DNA of 64,000 nt, taken from Lysobacter firmicutimachus. Its GTDB lineage: Bacteria; Pseudomonadota; Gammaproteobacteria; Xanthomonadales; Xanthomonadaceae. How positions within the stretch are numbered: position 1 is the first letter of the stretch; every line of letters begins with the position of its first letter. The notes below the pieces were generated by a model. That model saw only the letters and a program-made list of their open reading frames with translations, ran no database searches and was not told where the DNA came from. The stretch is taken from NCBI RefSeq assembly GCF_037027445.1, contig NZ_JBANDL010000002.1:5216001-5280000 (forward strand). The letters run 5' to 3'. The position numbers and the translations under genes were made by a program. This document shows, one piece after another, positions 10,511-19,711 of the stretch.

Positions 10511-11916
10511 CCCCAATGCAGGCGCGTCCGACGGCGCCGGCCCGGCGGCGCTGGTTCGGCCTGGCGGCCGGGGTCGCGCTGTTGAGTGCCTGCGCCGGTG
10601 TGCCGGCGCCGCCGGAACGGCCCGAGCCGCCCGCCGCCTGGCGCGACGCGCCCGGTGCCGGCATCGCGGTGCAGCGCGACTGGTGGCGCGGCTACAACGA
10701 CCCGGTGCTGGCCGAGCTGGTCGAACGCGCCCTGCGCGACAACACCGATCTGCGTGTCGCCGCGGCCCGCGTCGCCGAAGCGCGCGCCTTGCTCGCGGCG
10801 CAGGGGGCGGCGCAATGGCCGAGCCTGGACCTGGCGGTGAGCGCGACGCGCTCGCGCAGCCTTGCCGCCAGCGGCCGCGCCGTGGTGTCGGAGGTGACCC
10901 AGCCGCAGTTCCAGGCCGCGTTCGAAGTCGATCTGTGGGGTCGGCTCGATGCGCTGACCGATGCGGCGCGGGCCAATCTGCTGGCCAGCGAAACCGGTGC
11001 CGACGCGGTCCGGCTCGGCATCGCCGCGGCGGTGGCCCAGGCCTATCTGGGACTGCGCGCTGGCGATGCGCGTTTGGCGGTGGCGCAGCGTACCCTGGCA
11101 TCGCGCGAAGGTGCGCTCAAGGTCGCGCAGCGGCGTTTCGATACCGGCTACAGCTCGCGCCTGGAGCTGGCCCAGGCGCAGGCCGAATATCGTGCGACCG
11201 CTCAAGTCGTGCCGCAGCTGCAGTTGGCGATACGGCGCCAGGAAGACGCGTTGTCGGTGCTGCTCGGCCGTGCGCCGCAGGCGGTGCCGCGCGGCCTGGC
11301 GCTGGGCGACATCGCCGCGCCGGCGCTGCCCGATGCGGGCATGCCCTCGCAGTTGCTGCGCCGCCGCCCGGACATCGCCCAGGCCGAGGCGCAGGTCGCT
11401 GCGGCCGACGCCGGACTCGCCGCGGCGCGCGCGCAGTTGCTGCCGACGCTGCGCCTGACCGGTTCGCTGGGGCAGTTGGAATCGAGCTTGCTGCACAACG
11501 ACCCGATCCGCCTGTGGAGCGTCGGCGGCAGCGTGCTGGCGCCGTTGTTCAATCGCGGCCGCCTGCGCGCCCAGGTCGATGCGAGCGCGGCCCGGCGCGA
11601 CCAGGCGGTGCTGGGCTACCAGAAGACCGTCTTGACCGCGTTCGCCGAGGTCGAGGACGCGCTGGCCGCGATCGCGCGCCTGCGCGAGCAGGGCGAACAG
11701 GCCGAGCAGCAGCGCCAGGCGCTGGCCGAGGCTTTGCGCATCGCCCACAACCGTTACAACGAGGGCTATGCCTCGTACCTGGAAGAGCTGGACGCGCAGC
11801 GCAATCTGTTCAATGCCGAGCTGACCGTGCTGCAACTGCGCGGCGAGGCGCTGGCGGCGGAGGTGAATCTGTACAAGGCGCTGGGCGGCGGGTGGGGCGC
11901 GGCGGCGGGGCCTTAG
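10507..11916 (+). CDS. NodT-type outer-membrane efflux lipoprotein
   Basis: The product is 469 residues. A lipobox LLSAC at about residues 26-30 gives lipid anchoring; two OEP repeats follow, with family motifs DWWRGYNDPVLAELVERAL, FEVDLWGRLD, and AYLGLRAGDARLAVAQ, then ELAQAQAEYRAT and the second-repeat RRRPDIAQAEAQVAAADA. It forms the TolC-like trimeric channel for the pump encoded just upstream. The start overlaps the stop of the adaptor gene (ATGA). Full length; no oddities. Confidence 0.93.
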   Translation: MTPMQARPTAPARRRWFGLAAGVALLSACAGVPAPPERPEPPAAWRDAPGAGIAVQRDWWRGYNDPVLAELVERALRDNTDLRVAAARVAEARALLAAQGAAQWPSLDLAVSATRSRSLAASGRAVVSEVTQPQFQAAFEVDLWGRLDALTDAARANLLASETGADAVRLGIAAAVAQAYLGLRAGDARLAVAQRTLASREGALKVAQRRFDTGYSSRLELAQAQAEYRATAQVVPQLQLAIRRQEDALSVLLGRAPQAVPRGLALGDIAAPALPDAGMPSQLLRRRPDIAQAEAQVAAADAGLAAARAQLLPTLRLTGSLGQLESSLLHNDPIRLWSVGGSVLAPLFNRGRLRAQVDASAARRDQAVLGYQKTVLTAFAEVEDALAAIARLREQGEQAEQQRQALAEALRIAHNRYNEGYASYLEELDAQRNLFNAELTVLQLRGEALAAEVNLYKALGGGWGAAAGP

Positions 11917-11975
11917 ACGCGAAGCGCGGCTCCCATTGGCCTGCCGCTTCAACAGCGGGCAACGGCCGTGCCGGT

Positions 11976-12788
11976 TCAACCCCGATCCAACTCCGCCAAC
12001 GCCAGCTCGATCGCTGCGAATTCCTTGTCGGCCTCGTCCTCGTCGCTGAGGAACCAGGCCGCCGACAACGCCTGGAAGGCGGCGATCCACTGCAGCAGGC
12101 GCCGCCGCTCCAGGCCGGCGCGCTCGACCACGATGCCCACGCGCCGTTCGAAACGGCCCGGCGCCAACGCGGTTTCTTGGTCGGGATCGGTGAACAACAC
12201 CGCGTACTCGAAGCCGCGCTCGCCGATCACCCGCTTGGGGTCGATGGCGATCCAGCCGCGTTCGGGGCCGGCGTCGAGCACGTTCTCGTGATGCAGGTCG
12301 GCGTGCAGGGGCACGACTTCGCGCGGCTCGGCGAGCAGGCCCTGGGCGATGTCCCAGCCGCGCGCGAGCAGGCCGCCATGGCTGCGGGCGTAGGTTTCCA
12401 GATCGGCGAACCAGGGGCGCAGCGGCACCAGGTCCTGCGGCACCGGCGTCGTGCGCGGCGCATGCAGGCGCGCGGCGGTGTCGCACAGGATCGCGGTGGC
12501 TTCGTCGTCGCGGCCGTCGCGCGCCATCTGCGCCAGCGAACGCGGGCCGCAGGCGCGTTCCAGCAGCAAGGCGTCGGCGTCGCTGGCCAGCACCCGCGCG
12601 GCGCCGTCGCCGTTCCACCACTGCATCAGCAGGCGGCCGTGGCGTTCCTCGGTTTCGCGCGCGAGCTTGAGCATCGCCGGCGCGCCGGCGTGGCGGACCG
12701 GCAGCAGATCGCTGCTGTGGGTGCGGATCGGACTGCCGTCGGGAGTCAGGTTCCAGTCGGCGAGGTGGCGGTCGAAGGGCGAAGTCAT
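11976..12788 (-). CDS. APH(6)/hydroxyurea phosphotransferase family kinase
   Basis: The product is 270 residues and looks like the aminoglycoside O-phosphotransferase APH(6)/hur family. The catalytic loop is HADLHHENVLDAG (about residue 178 on) and the metal-binding segment is WIAIDPKRVIGERGFEYA; an ATP-binding sheet with MLKLARE precedes them. Members such as StrA/APH(6) phosphorylate streptomycin on the 6-hydroxyl, but many chromosomal relatives have unknown substrates. Start 12788 gives the expected N-terminus. It converges on the efflux operon. Whether it gives resistance cannot be told. Confidence 0.85.
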   Translation of the reverse strand: MTSPFDRHLADWNLTPDGSPIRTHSSDLLPVRHAGAPAMLKLARETEERHGRLLMQWWNGDGAARVLASDADALLLERACGPRSLAQMARDGRDDEATAILCDTAARLHAPRTTPVPQDLVPLRPWFADLETYARSHGGLLARGWDIAQGLLAEPREVVPLHADLHHENVLDAGPERGWIAIDPKRVIGERGFEYAVLFTDPDQETALAPGRFERRVGIVVERAGLERRRLLQWIAAFQALSAAWFLSDEDEADKEFAAIELALAELDRG

Positions 12789-13036
12789 GGGCGCGCAGGC
12801 GAGAGGCGATGATGCCGATATCGGGACCGCCCCGGAGTTGCGCAAGCGCCGGCGGCATGGCCGCGACGCGTTTCGTGCCGCGCATCGCATCCATCCGCCA
12901 TGGCGGCTGCGTCGGACCATGCCGGCTTGGACGGCGGTGGGGGGACGGACTCGCGCGACCGCCTGCGGGGTATCGGAGCGGACGCCGCGGCCTCGGTGTT
13001 GCGACGGCGTTGCGGCGACGGCCGATCGCGCGGCGC

Positions 13037-13315
13037 TCAGTCGCTCGAGGCGTCCGCCTGTGCGGCTGCCGCCGCTTCGCGTTCCTGCAACACCAGCGCC
13101 GCTTCGGCGTCGGCGGCGACGCGATGGCGCAGCGATTTGCAGCGTTCCACGCCAGCGTCGGTGAGACGCAGACCGTCGTCGTCGCCGGCTTCGACCAGGG
13201 CGGCTTCGATCAGGCGTTCGCGCAGGGCGAGCGAATGCGCTCCCGGCGCGTGCCCGGCATCGATGCGCTGGAGCACGTCCAACAGGGCCAGTTCTTCGAG
13301 ACTGATCGGGTCCAT
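13037..13315 (-). CDS. Small acidic protein of unknown function
   Basis: The product is 92 residues, starting MDPISLEELALLDVL, with an AGGAG ribosome site 6 bases ahead. It is helix-rich (ERLIEAALVEAG, then GLRLTDAGVERCKSLRHRV) and ends in a Glu/Ala-rich tail. The middle resembles a small winged-helix-like fold (ligand or DNA binding) but no family could be named. It lies downstream of the HU gene on the same strand, separated from it by a strong terminator, so it has its own promoter. Confidence 0.65.
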   Translation of the reverse strand: MDPISLEELALLDVLQRIDAGHAPGAHSLALRERLIEAALVEAGDDDGLRLTDAGVERCKSLRHRVAADAEAALVLQEREAAAAAQADASSD

Positions 13316-13499
13316 GCGGCGCTCCTGTGCGACGGCGCGATTGCGCGCACTATGCCACGGCGGTCGAAGTGTGCTGAATGAGTTCGTATTCAGCGAAGGA
13401 GGCGTCAGCCGCGGGGATCGATGGCGCCGCAACCTCGTTGCGAGGGCGGCGGCGATACAAAAAGGAACCTCGCCCCGGCGCGGCGGCGGCACCGCAAAA

Positions 13500-13525
13500 G
13501 GAACGCCGCCCGAAGGCGGCGTTCC
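13500..13525 (-). terminator. Rho-independent terminator of the HU gene
   Basis: GGAACGCCGCC and its complement form an 11-base perfect stem with a CGAA/TTCG tetraloop; read on the minus strand it is followed by TTTT. It lies 45 bases past the HU stop. Confidence 0.85.
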
Positions 13526-13569
13526 GGCAAAGCGGGCGATGCGACGCGCGGTGCGCCGCATCAGCGACC

Positions 13570-13953
13570 TCAGGCCGCGGCGTCCTTCAGCTTCTTCAGC
13601 GGACGGACCTTGACCTTCACCGTGGCCGGCTTGGCGGCGAACCACTGCTCTTCCTTGGTGAACGGGTTGATGCCCTTGCGCTTCGGCTTGGCCGGAACGT
13701 TGACGGCGGTGATCTTCAGAAGGCCCGGCAGGGTGAACGCACCGGCGCCCTTCTTGTTGATCGAGGCATGCACCGCGCCCTCGAGCGCGCCGAGCACCGC
13801 GCGGATGTCCTTGGCGACCACGCCGGTGGCTTCCGCCAGGTGCGCGACCAGACCCGACTTGCTCAGCACTTCCTTGATCGGCTTCGGAGCGGCCGGCTTG
13901 GCGGCGGCCTTCGGCGCGGCCTTCTTCTTTGCAGCGGTTTTCTTGGTAGCCAT
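13570..13953 (-). CDS. HU-family DNA-binding protein
   Basis: The product is 127 residues. The first ~25 are an Ala/Lys/Pro tail (MATKKTAAKKKAAPKAAAKP), reminiscent of histone H1 or eukaryote-like tails, followed by the HU/IHF fold (KSGLVAHLAEATGVVAKDI, then VPAKPKRKGINPFTKEE in place of the usual GRNPQTGE arm). It should bind and bend DNA as a nucleoid protein. Its own terminator follows. The variant arm and N-terminal tail are the form seen in Xanthomonadaceae. Confidence 0.92.
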   Translation of the reverse strand: MATKKTAAKKKAAPKAAAKPAAPKPIKEVLSKSGLVAHLAEATGVVAKDIRAVLGALEGAVHASINKKGAGAFTLPGLLKITAVNVPAKPKRKGINPFTKEEQWFAAKPATVKVKVRPLKKLKDAAA

Positions 13954-14343
13954 AGTTTCTTCCGGTAGTACTCGTTGGATGGATGGGTTGCCTGGATAAC
14001 CCCTCGGCAAGGCGGAATGTAGGGCATGCCCGACGCGCCGCCAAGAGTTTTCGAGCAAAAATTAGCTGTTTTTCAGTGCCGCCTCGGCGTGGGTCGGTTC
14101 CGACGCGGGCAAAACCCCCGTCCGGCGAGGCGTTTTGCGACCGCGTGCGCAGCGGCCGCAGGCCACGCAAGAAGCGGAAAAACCCGGACTTCGCGCATTC
14201 CTGCGGCGGCGCAGCGACGGTTTGCGCGCATGCGGCGCGCGGCGTCGTCGCGCGCCGCGGCGCCGGTACGGGCGTTCAGTCGCGGTGCGGGCGGGCACGC
14301 TCGGCACACATGCCGCGGGACGGCGCGGCGCGGTTTCGCCGGC
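13954..14343. other. Intergenic region between HU and zapE
   Basis: About 390 bases between the HU start and the zapE stop. It must hold the HU promoter, but no clear -10/-35 pair or palindrome stands out; it is GC-rich and has only shadow frames. Confidence 0.5.
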
Positions 14344-15432
14344 TCAGCCGCGATGTTCCAGCGCGAGGTACTCGGCCGACTGCATTTCGATCAGGCGCGA
14401 GGCGGTGCGTTCGAACGCGCCGGCCAGGCGTTGGCCGCGGTACAGCGCGGTCGGGAGCTCGGCGGCCGTGCACACCAGATTCACATGGCGGTCGTAGAAC
14501 TCGTCGATCAGATTGATGAAACGCCGCGCCGGGTCGTCGTTGAGGCCGTCGAACAGCGGGATGCCGCCGACCAGCACGGTGTGGTACTCGGTCGCGATCT
14601 CGATGTAATCGCTGGCCGCGCGCGGGCCCTCGCACAGGGCGGCGAAGTCGAACCAGCCGTGGCCGTCGGCCAGCGCGCGCACCGGGATATCGCGGCCGTC
14701 GATGCGCAGCGGGCCGGTTTCGGCGATGCAGGCGGCGGTCAGCTCCTTCCAGCGCCCGCTCAGCCACAGGTCGGAATCGGCGTCCAGCGGCGCCCGGTAC
14801 ACCGGCGAGCGGGTCAGCGCGCGCAACCGGTAGTCCTGCGCGCTGTCCAGCAGCAGCACTTCGCAGTGGGCCTGGAGCTGCGCGATCGCCGGCTTGAAGC
14901 GGTCGCGCTGCAGGCCGTCGGCATAGAGGTTGGGCGGCGCGGTGTTGGAGGTGGTCACCAGGGTCACGCCCTCGGCGAACAGGCGTTCCATCAGCCGGCC
15001 GAGCAGCATCGCGTCGCCGATGTCGATGACGAAGAACTCGTCCAGCACCAGCACCCGCAGGTTCTCGCGCCATTGCCGGGCGATCCGCGCCAGGGGGTCG
15101 CTCTCGCCGGCGTGTTCGCGCAGCTGGGCGTGGATTTCGCGCATGAAGCGGTGGAAATGGGTGCGGCGCTTCTCGGCGATCGGCAACTGCTCGTAGAACA
15201 GGTCGATCAGGAAGGTCTTGCCGCGACCGACGCCGCCCCACAGGTACAGGCCGCGCACGCCTTCGCGCGGCTTGCCGCGCAGGCGGTCGAACAGGCCCTG
15301 GCGCGGCGGTGCCTGCAGGGCGGCATGGATGCGGTCGAGTTCGCGCAACGCCGGGCGCTGCGCCGGGTCGTCGCTCCAGTCGCCGCGGGCGACGCCGGCG
15401 GCATAGGCTTGTGAAGGGGACAGAGCGGTCAT
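14344..15432 (-). CDS. zapE: Cell division protein ZapE (AFG1-like ATPase)
   Basis: The product is 362 residues. Walker A is LWGGVGRGKT (residues 65-73), Walker B LVLDEFFVID, and sensor-like TTSNTAPPNLY; this is the AFG1/ZapE family of AAA-like ATPases. In E. coli ZapE binds FtsZ in an ATP-dependent way during late or stressed division. Here the length and all signatures are intact. It starts with ATG at 15432; the next upstream gene (alpha/beta hydrolase) is on the same strand 108 bases away. Confidence 0.93.
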   Translation of the reverse strand: MTALSPSQAYAAGVARGDWSDDPAQRPALRELDRIHAALQAPPRQGLFDRLRGKPREGVRGLYLWGGVGRGKTFLIDLFYEQLPIAEKRRTHFHRFMREIHAQLREHAGESDPLARIARQWRENLRVLVLDEFFVIDIGDAMLLGRLMERLFAEGVTLVTTSNTAPPNLYADGLQRDRFKPAIAQLQAHCEVLLLDSAQDYRLRALTRSPVYRAPLDADSDLWLSGRWKELTAACIAETGPLRIDGRDIPVRALADGHGWFDFAALCEGPRAASDYIEIATEYHTVLVGGIPLFDGLNDDPARRFINLIDEFYDRHVNLVCTAAELPTALYRGQRLAGAFERTASRLIEMQSAEYLALEHRG

Positions 15433-15540
15433 GCGCAGTAGGGCTCGTCGGGCCGGCTCATGCCGCCGCGGCGTCGGCGGACGCGGCGCAGGCGCGGCGC
15501 GTCCCGCAGGGCCGGTCGGGGAACATGGGCCGCGTTCCGG

Positions 15541-16233
15541 TCAGTTCGGGGCCGGCGCGGAAGCGCCGGGAAGTTCCGGCGGCAGGTGCGGGCGCACGCC
15601 GTTCTTGATCGCGCCGCGCAGGTCGATCAGGCGGCGATGGAAGAAATGCCCGGTGTCGGGCATGCGCACCAACTCGGGCGGCTGGCGCAGGCCGTCGATC
15701 CAGGCGTATACGGCCTGCGGATCGACGATCTCGTCGGCCTCGCCCTGGATTACCAGCCATGGATAGCCGCTGGGCGGAGCGATGCGGTCGAAATCCCAGC
15801 GCCCGGCCGGCGGCGCGATCGAGATCAGCAGCTTGGGCTGCAGCTCGTCGGCCATGCGCAGCGAGACATAGGCGCCGAAGCTGAAACCGGCCAGCCACAG
15901 TTGCGCGTCGGGCCGGGTCGCGCGGACCCAGGCGGCGACCGCACGCAGGTCGTCGCCTTCGCCTTCGCCCTGGTCGAACTCGCCTTCCGAGCCGCCGACG
16001 CCGCGGAAGTTGAAGCGCACCGTGGCCGCGCCCGACTCGCGCAAGGCGCGCGCGGTCATGGTCACGACCTTGTTGTGCATGGTGCCGCCTTCGGTCGGCA
16101 GCGGATGGCAGACGATGGCGACGATCGGCCGCGGCGCGGATTCGGCCGCTTCGACGATCAGCTCGAGCGCGCCGGCGGGGCCGGGCAGGGTCAGCGTCGC
16201 GGCTGCGTCGCCGGGGAAGGCGGGAAGGTTCAT
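15541..16233 (-). CDS. Alpha/beta hydrolase (YtmA/dienelactone-like group)
   Basis: The product is 230 residues. The fold is shown by the IVCHPLPTEGGTMHNKV strand-loop, the oxyanion-side FNFRGVGGSEGEFDQG, the nucleophile elbow GFSFGAY, EADEIVDP with the acid, and the final GHFFHRR histidine. Relatives are intracellular hydrolases of unknown substrate. The start MNLPAFPG at 16233 was taken; an ATG 9 bases earlier (16242) is equally possible, and neither has a clear ribosome site. Not linked to an obvious pathway. Confidence 0.85.
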   Translation of the reverse strand: MNLPAFPGDAAATLTLPGPAGALELIVEAAESAPRPIVAIVCHPLPTEGGTMHNKVVTMTARALRESGAATVRFNFRGVGGSEGEFDQGEGEGDDLRAVAAWVRATRPDAQLWLAGFSFGAYVSLRMADELQPKLLISIAPPAGRWDFDRIAPPSGYPWLVIQGEADEIVDPQAVYAWIDGLRQPPELVRMPDTGHFFHRRLIDLRGAIKNGVRPHLPPELPGASAPAPN

Positions 16234-16368
16234 GGGGCGCATGATACGGGCCGCCGTCGGCGAGGTGTTACGCCGCTGTGTAGTCCGCGCCGCGCATCGC
16301 ACGCGCGGCGGTCTGCGGGCAGACCGGGCACAGCCGTGTGCGGCCGGCCCTCTCGTCGCGGCCGGCGC

Positions 16369-18156
16369 TCAGTGCGCCTGCAGATCGAAGCCGAGCAGCA
16401 GCGGGTCGTGATCGGAGCTGCGCCACGGACCGCCGCCGCCGTCGCGGTAGCCGGCCTCTTCGGGTTCGTCGGCGTTGACGTGCCATTCGGCCGCGCCGCG
16501 CAGGCGCGGCGCCAGCGCCGGCGACAGCAGCGCATGGTCGAGCCGGCCGAGTTCGCCGCGGTACACATAGCTGTAAGGCGCCTGGACGCCGGCGACCGCG
16601 AACGCGTCGCGCCAGCCGGCCGCGTACAGCGTGCGCAGCGGCGCTTCCTGCGCATGCGCGTTGAGGTCGCCGACGATCAGGTTCATGGCGCTGCCGCTGG
16701 TGGTGGGGTCGCGCCGCAGCCAGGCGTCCAGCCGGCGCGCGGCGTCGACCCGCGAGGCGTTCCAGCACGAAGCGCCGTCGCCCTGGTCGCGGTCGGCGCC
16801 TTCGGCCTTGCCGCAGCCCTTGGACTTGAAGTGATTGGCGGCGACCACGAAGGCCGGGCCGCGCGCGCCGCCGGGGCCCAGGGCCTGGAACGCCTGCGCC
16901 ATCGGCACCCGCGCCAGCGGGCCGAACGGGTCTTGCTGCAAGACCGCGGCGACGCCCTGCGCGGCCACCCGCTGGCTGCGGTAGATCAGGCCGACCCGGA
17001 TCGGGTTGTCGCCCGGGCCGCGTTGCGATTGCGCGCAGGGCTGCTTGCATGGCGCCGCGAAGCGCCAGTCCTGGGCGCCGCCGACCACGGCGTCGGCGCG
17101 GTCGAGCGCCGAGACCAAGGCGGCGAGGGTGGACTCGGGGCCATAGCCGTCGTTCTCCAGTTCCATCAGCGCGGCGACGTCGGGGTTCAAGGCGTGGATG
17201 GTCGCGACCAGCTTGTCCAACTGGGCCTGGTACTCGGCCGGAGTGCGCGCGCCGCGCAGGGTCGGGAAACCGCCGCCGCGGCCGTCGCCGTTGAACAGGT
17301 TCTCCAGGTTGAACGCGGCGATGCGCAGATCGCCGGCGACCTGCGGCGGCGCCGGGCGCGGCGCCGCGTGCAGCGTCGGCGCGGCATCCGGCTGCAGCAC
17401 GTAGCCGTCTTCGCCCGGCACGACCACGCCTTCGACGCTGTCCAGCCGGCTGCCGCTGCGCGCGACGAAGGCGGTCGCGCCGAGCGCGGCTTCGCCGCCG
17501 CTCAGCGACAGGCGCCGGCGGGCGTTATCGGCGGCGATCGCGCGCGCCGCCTCGCTGCCGGGTTCGGCGCGCTCGGTCGGCTGCCACAGCGGACCGTCGA
17601 ACGACACCAGCAGGCGACCGCGCTTGCGGTCGCGTTCGGCCAGGGTCAGCGGAGCGGCGATGCGTACGCGCATGCCTTCCAGCCGGCTCCATTGCGGCGG
17701 CTGCGCCACCGCGACCGGCATCAGTCGCCCCAACGCCTTGCCGGCGCGCGCCGGCAAGGCCTCGCTGCGCTGCGCGTCGAGCGCGGTCAGCGACGAACCG
17801 CGGCCGTGCGGCGCTTCGTAGACCCGGCCGTGCACGCGCACGGCGTGACCGAGCGCCAGCGAAGCCGCGGCCGGTCCGGTGATCCAGATCGCGTCGGAGG
17901 TGGCTTCCTCGCCGTCGCCGGCATCCTGCAGCAGCCAGCCGGGCGCGCCGTCGGCGCCGCGCAGGGAGGCGGTGATGCGGCCTTCGACCGTCGCTTCGCG
18001 CCCGACCCAGGCGCTGGCGGCTTCGCGGCCCTGGACCGTGCCGACCGCGACCGCGTCCGGGCTCCGCGGCGGGCCGGGCGTGCGCGTGGGCGCACCGGCG
18101 CAAGCGGCGAGCAGCAGGCAGGGGGCAAGGGCGCAGACGGAACCAAAACGCGGCAT
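16369..18156 (-). CDS. ExeM/NucH-like extracellular endonuclease (EEP fold)
   Basis: The product is 595 residues with a lipobox (CLLLAAC at about 12-18). Residues ~35-290 hold an OB-fold-like domain as in ExeM-type nucleases (VEGRITASL, WLLQDAGDG, VRVHGRVYE). From ~295 the endonuclease/exonuclease/phosphatase domain follows: RIAAFNLENLF, ALMELENDG (catalytic Glu), AANHFKSKG, IVGDLNAH, and the terminal SSDHDPLLLG with the active-site histidine. It probably degrades extracellular DNA at the cell surface. Start at 18156 gives the lipoprotein signal. Confidence 0.9.
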   Translation of the reverse strand: MPRFGSVCALAPCLLLAACAGAPTRTPGPPRSPDAVAVGTVQGREAASAWVGREATVEGRITASLRGADGAPGWLLQDAGDGEEATSDAIWITGPAAASLALGHAVRVHGRVYEAPHGRGSSLTALDAQRSEALPARAGKALGRLMPVAVAQPPQWSRLEGMRVRIAAPLTLAERDRKRGRLLVSFDGPLWQPTERAEPGSEAARAIAADNARRRLSLSGGEAALGATAFVARSGSRLDSVEGVVVPGEDGYVLQPDAAPTLHAAPRPAPPQVAGDLRIAAFNLENLFNGDGRGGGFPTLRGARTPAEYQAQLDKLVATIHALNPDVAALMELENDGYGPESTLAALVSALDRADAVVGGAQDWRFAAPCKQPCAQSQRGPGDNPIRVGLIYRSQRVAAQGVAAVLQQDPFGPLARVPMAQAFQALGPGGARGPAFVVAANHFKSKGCGKAEGADRDQGDGASCWNASRVDAARRLDAWLRRDPTTSGSAMNLIVGDLNAHAQEAPLRTLYAAGWRDAFAVAGVQAPYSYVYRGELGRLDHALLSPALAPRLRGAAEWHVNADEPEEAGYRDGGGGPWRSSDHDPLLLGFDLQAH

Positions 18157-18298
18157 GGCGGAACTCGGGTCGGGCCAGGACAACCGGCATTATCGGCAGC
18201 GCCGCGGCCGCGCGTCGCGTGCCGGCGGCGGCGCAGCGGTCGCGTCCGGGCGGCTCGCCTCGCAGCCGGGGTTCGAGAACGCCGCCCGCATAAAGCGA

Positions 18299-18320
18299 AA
18301 CGCCGCCCGGAGGCGGCGTT
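18299..18320 (-). terminator. Terminator after the cytochrome c gene
   Basis: AACGCCGCC, CGGA, GGCGGCGTT: a 9-base perfect stem with tetraloop, 26 bases past the cytochrome stop. On the minus strand it is followed by TCGCTTTAT. Its stem sequence is nearly that of the HU terminator. Confidence 0.7.
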
Positions 18321-18345
18321 CGGCTGGACGCGATCGGCGGCCGGC

Positions 18346-18861
18346 TTACTTGATGTTGGACAGCATCCAGTCGACCGTGGCCGCGACCTGTTCGTTGGTC
18401 AGGGCCGGGTTGCCGCCCTTCGGCGGCATCACCCCGGCGCTGCCGGTGAAGCCTTCGATGGCGTGCTTGTGCAAGGTGTCCTTGCCCTTGGCGATGCGCG
18501 CGCCCCAGTGCGCGCTGTCCAGGGTCGGGGCGCCGCCGGCGCCGGACTTGTGGCAGCCCGCGCACAGGCTGTCGTAGATCACCTGGCCGTCGAGCGTGCC
18601 GCCGTAGGCGACCTGCGAGGCGGCCTTGGCCGCGGCCGCGGCGACCGCCGCCTGCTGCGCGGCGGCGCCGGTCGAGCCGGCGTAGACCGCGCCGACCGGA
18701 CCGATGCGGTTCTCGGTGCGCTGCGCCGCGCGCGGATCGATTTCCGCCGGCAACTGCTTGTGGACGAAGTAGGCGGCGATCATCAGGCCGAGGGTGACCA
18801 GCATCAGGAAGCCGATCACCATCGAGAATTTCTTCAGGAATTCTAGGTCGTAATTGCGCAC
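18346..18861 (-). CDS. Membrane-anchored c5-type cytochrome
   Basis: The product is 171 residues: one N-terminal membrane span (FSMVIGFLMLVTLGLMIAAYF), a linker, and a class I cytochrome c domain with CAGCH haem site and an axial methionine in GVMPPKGG. It should hand electrons between the bc1 complex and an oxidase or another periplasmic acceptor. The GTG at 18861 was chosen because the resulting start VRNYDLEFLKKF puts the anchor at the N-terminus and AGGTGG precedes it. Confidence 0.88.
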   Translation of the reverse strand: MRNYDLEFLKKFSMVIGFLMLVTLGLMIAAYFVHKQLPAEIDPRAAQRTENRIGPVGAVYAGSTGAAAQQAAVAAAAAKAASQVAYGGTLDGQVIYDSLCAGCHKSGAGGAPTLDSAHWGARIAKGKDTLHKHAIEGFTGSAGVMPPKGGNPALTNEQVAATVDWMLSNIK

Positions 18862-19294
18862 GATCCACCTATTGCGTGCGACCGCGAGGGCGCACCTGAG
18901 CCATCGACGTGGCCGTACCGGGGATCGGCGCGGCCGCTGCGGACCCGCCCCATGACGAACCCGCCGAGCGCTGCCTTGCGGGCAGAGATCGCGGGCCGGG
19001 AATGCCGGTCGGGTAGTTCCGCCGGACAGTTTAGCCCAATCGCGGCGGCCTGCGACCGGGCGCCGCAGGGGCCGCAAAGCCCCGTCGCGACGCGCATCCC
19101 ACTCGCCGGCGCGGCCGGCGCACGGGACTTGTGCGCCTTGCGTCGGTCATCGCCCGCCCCTATAACCGTTCCCGATCCACGAGCACGGTCACGGACGATG
19201 ATCGCAGGGCCAGGGTCGGGCCGCCGCCGGCGCCCGCGCCGCCCGCGACCCGGACGCGCGCCGCGCCCGTACGCCACCCCCACAAGGACCCCCT
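18862..19294. other. Divergent promoter region, cytochrome and yjf operon
   Basis: The 433 bases separate the cytochrome gene from the first gene of the membrane-stress operon. They hold promoters for both directions by necessity. I see no clear palindrome or sigma-54 element; an AAGGA ribosome site is just before the yjfI-like start. Confidence 0.4.
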
Positions 19295-19711
19295 ATGTCC
19301 CGTTGGACCACGCAAGAACTGTTGACCCGACTGGCCGCCAGCTTCGGCGCCGACAACGTCGAAGAAGTGCCGACCGCCGATTCGGCGATCCAGGTCACCC
19401 TGCCGGAAGCCGGCGACCTCGGCGTCACCATCGCGCTGACCGACCGCGAGATCTTCGTCTCCACCCCGCTGGTCGAGGCCGCCCAGGTCCGCGACGCGGC
19501 CGGCTTCAACGAAGCCTGCCTGCGCCTGAACCCGATCAACCCGCTGTCCAACCTCGGCCTGACCACGATCAACGACCGCGACGTCTATATCGTGTTCGGC
19601 GAAATGGCGCCGGACTCGACCGCCGAGCAGGTCGAGCTGGAAATCCGCACCCTGGCCGACAACGCGATCGACGCGGTCGAGGCCCTCAAGTCCTATCTGG
19701 TGAGCGCATGA
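19295..19711 (+). CDS. yjfI: DUF2170 protein, YjfI-like
   Basis: The product is 138 residues, cytosolic and acidic, of the DUF2170 family (WTTQELLTRLAA, ITLPEAGDLGV-like strands, NPINPLSNLGL, then VYIVFGEM). It opens a gene set equal to E. coli yjfI-yjfJ-yjfK-yjfL-yjfM-yjfC, where a PspA-type protein is accompanied by membrane and ATP-grasp proteins; the role is thought to be membrane stress. AAGGA lies 8 bases before the ATG. Its stop overlaps the next start. Confidence 0.9.
   Translation: MSRWTTQELLTRLAASFGADNVEEVPTADSAIQVTLPEAGDLGVTIALTDREIFVSTPLVEAAQVRDAAGFNEACLRLNPINPLSNLGLTTINDRDVYIVFGEMAPDSTAEQVELEIRTLADNAIDAVEALKSYLVSA

Noticed and set aside
9793..12894. A 1033-codon minus-strand open frame across the efflux operon
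   Set aside because: It is antisense to adaptor and channel genes with full family motifs, and its own translation is low-complexity with no domain.
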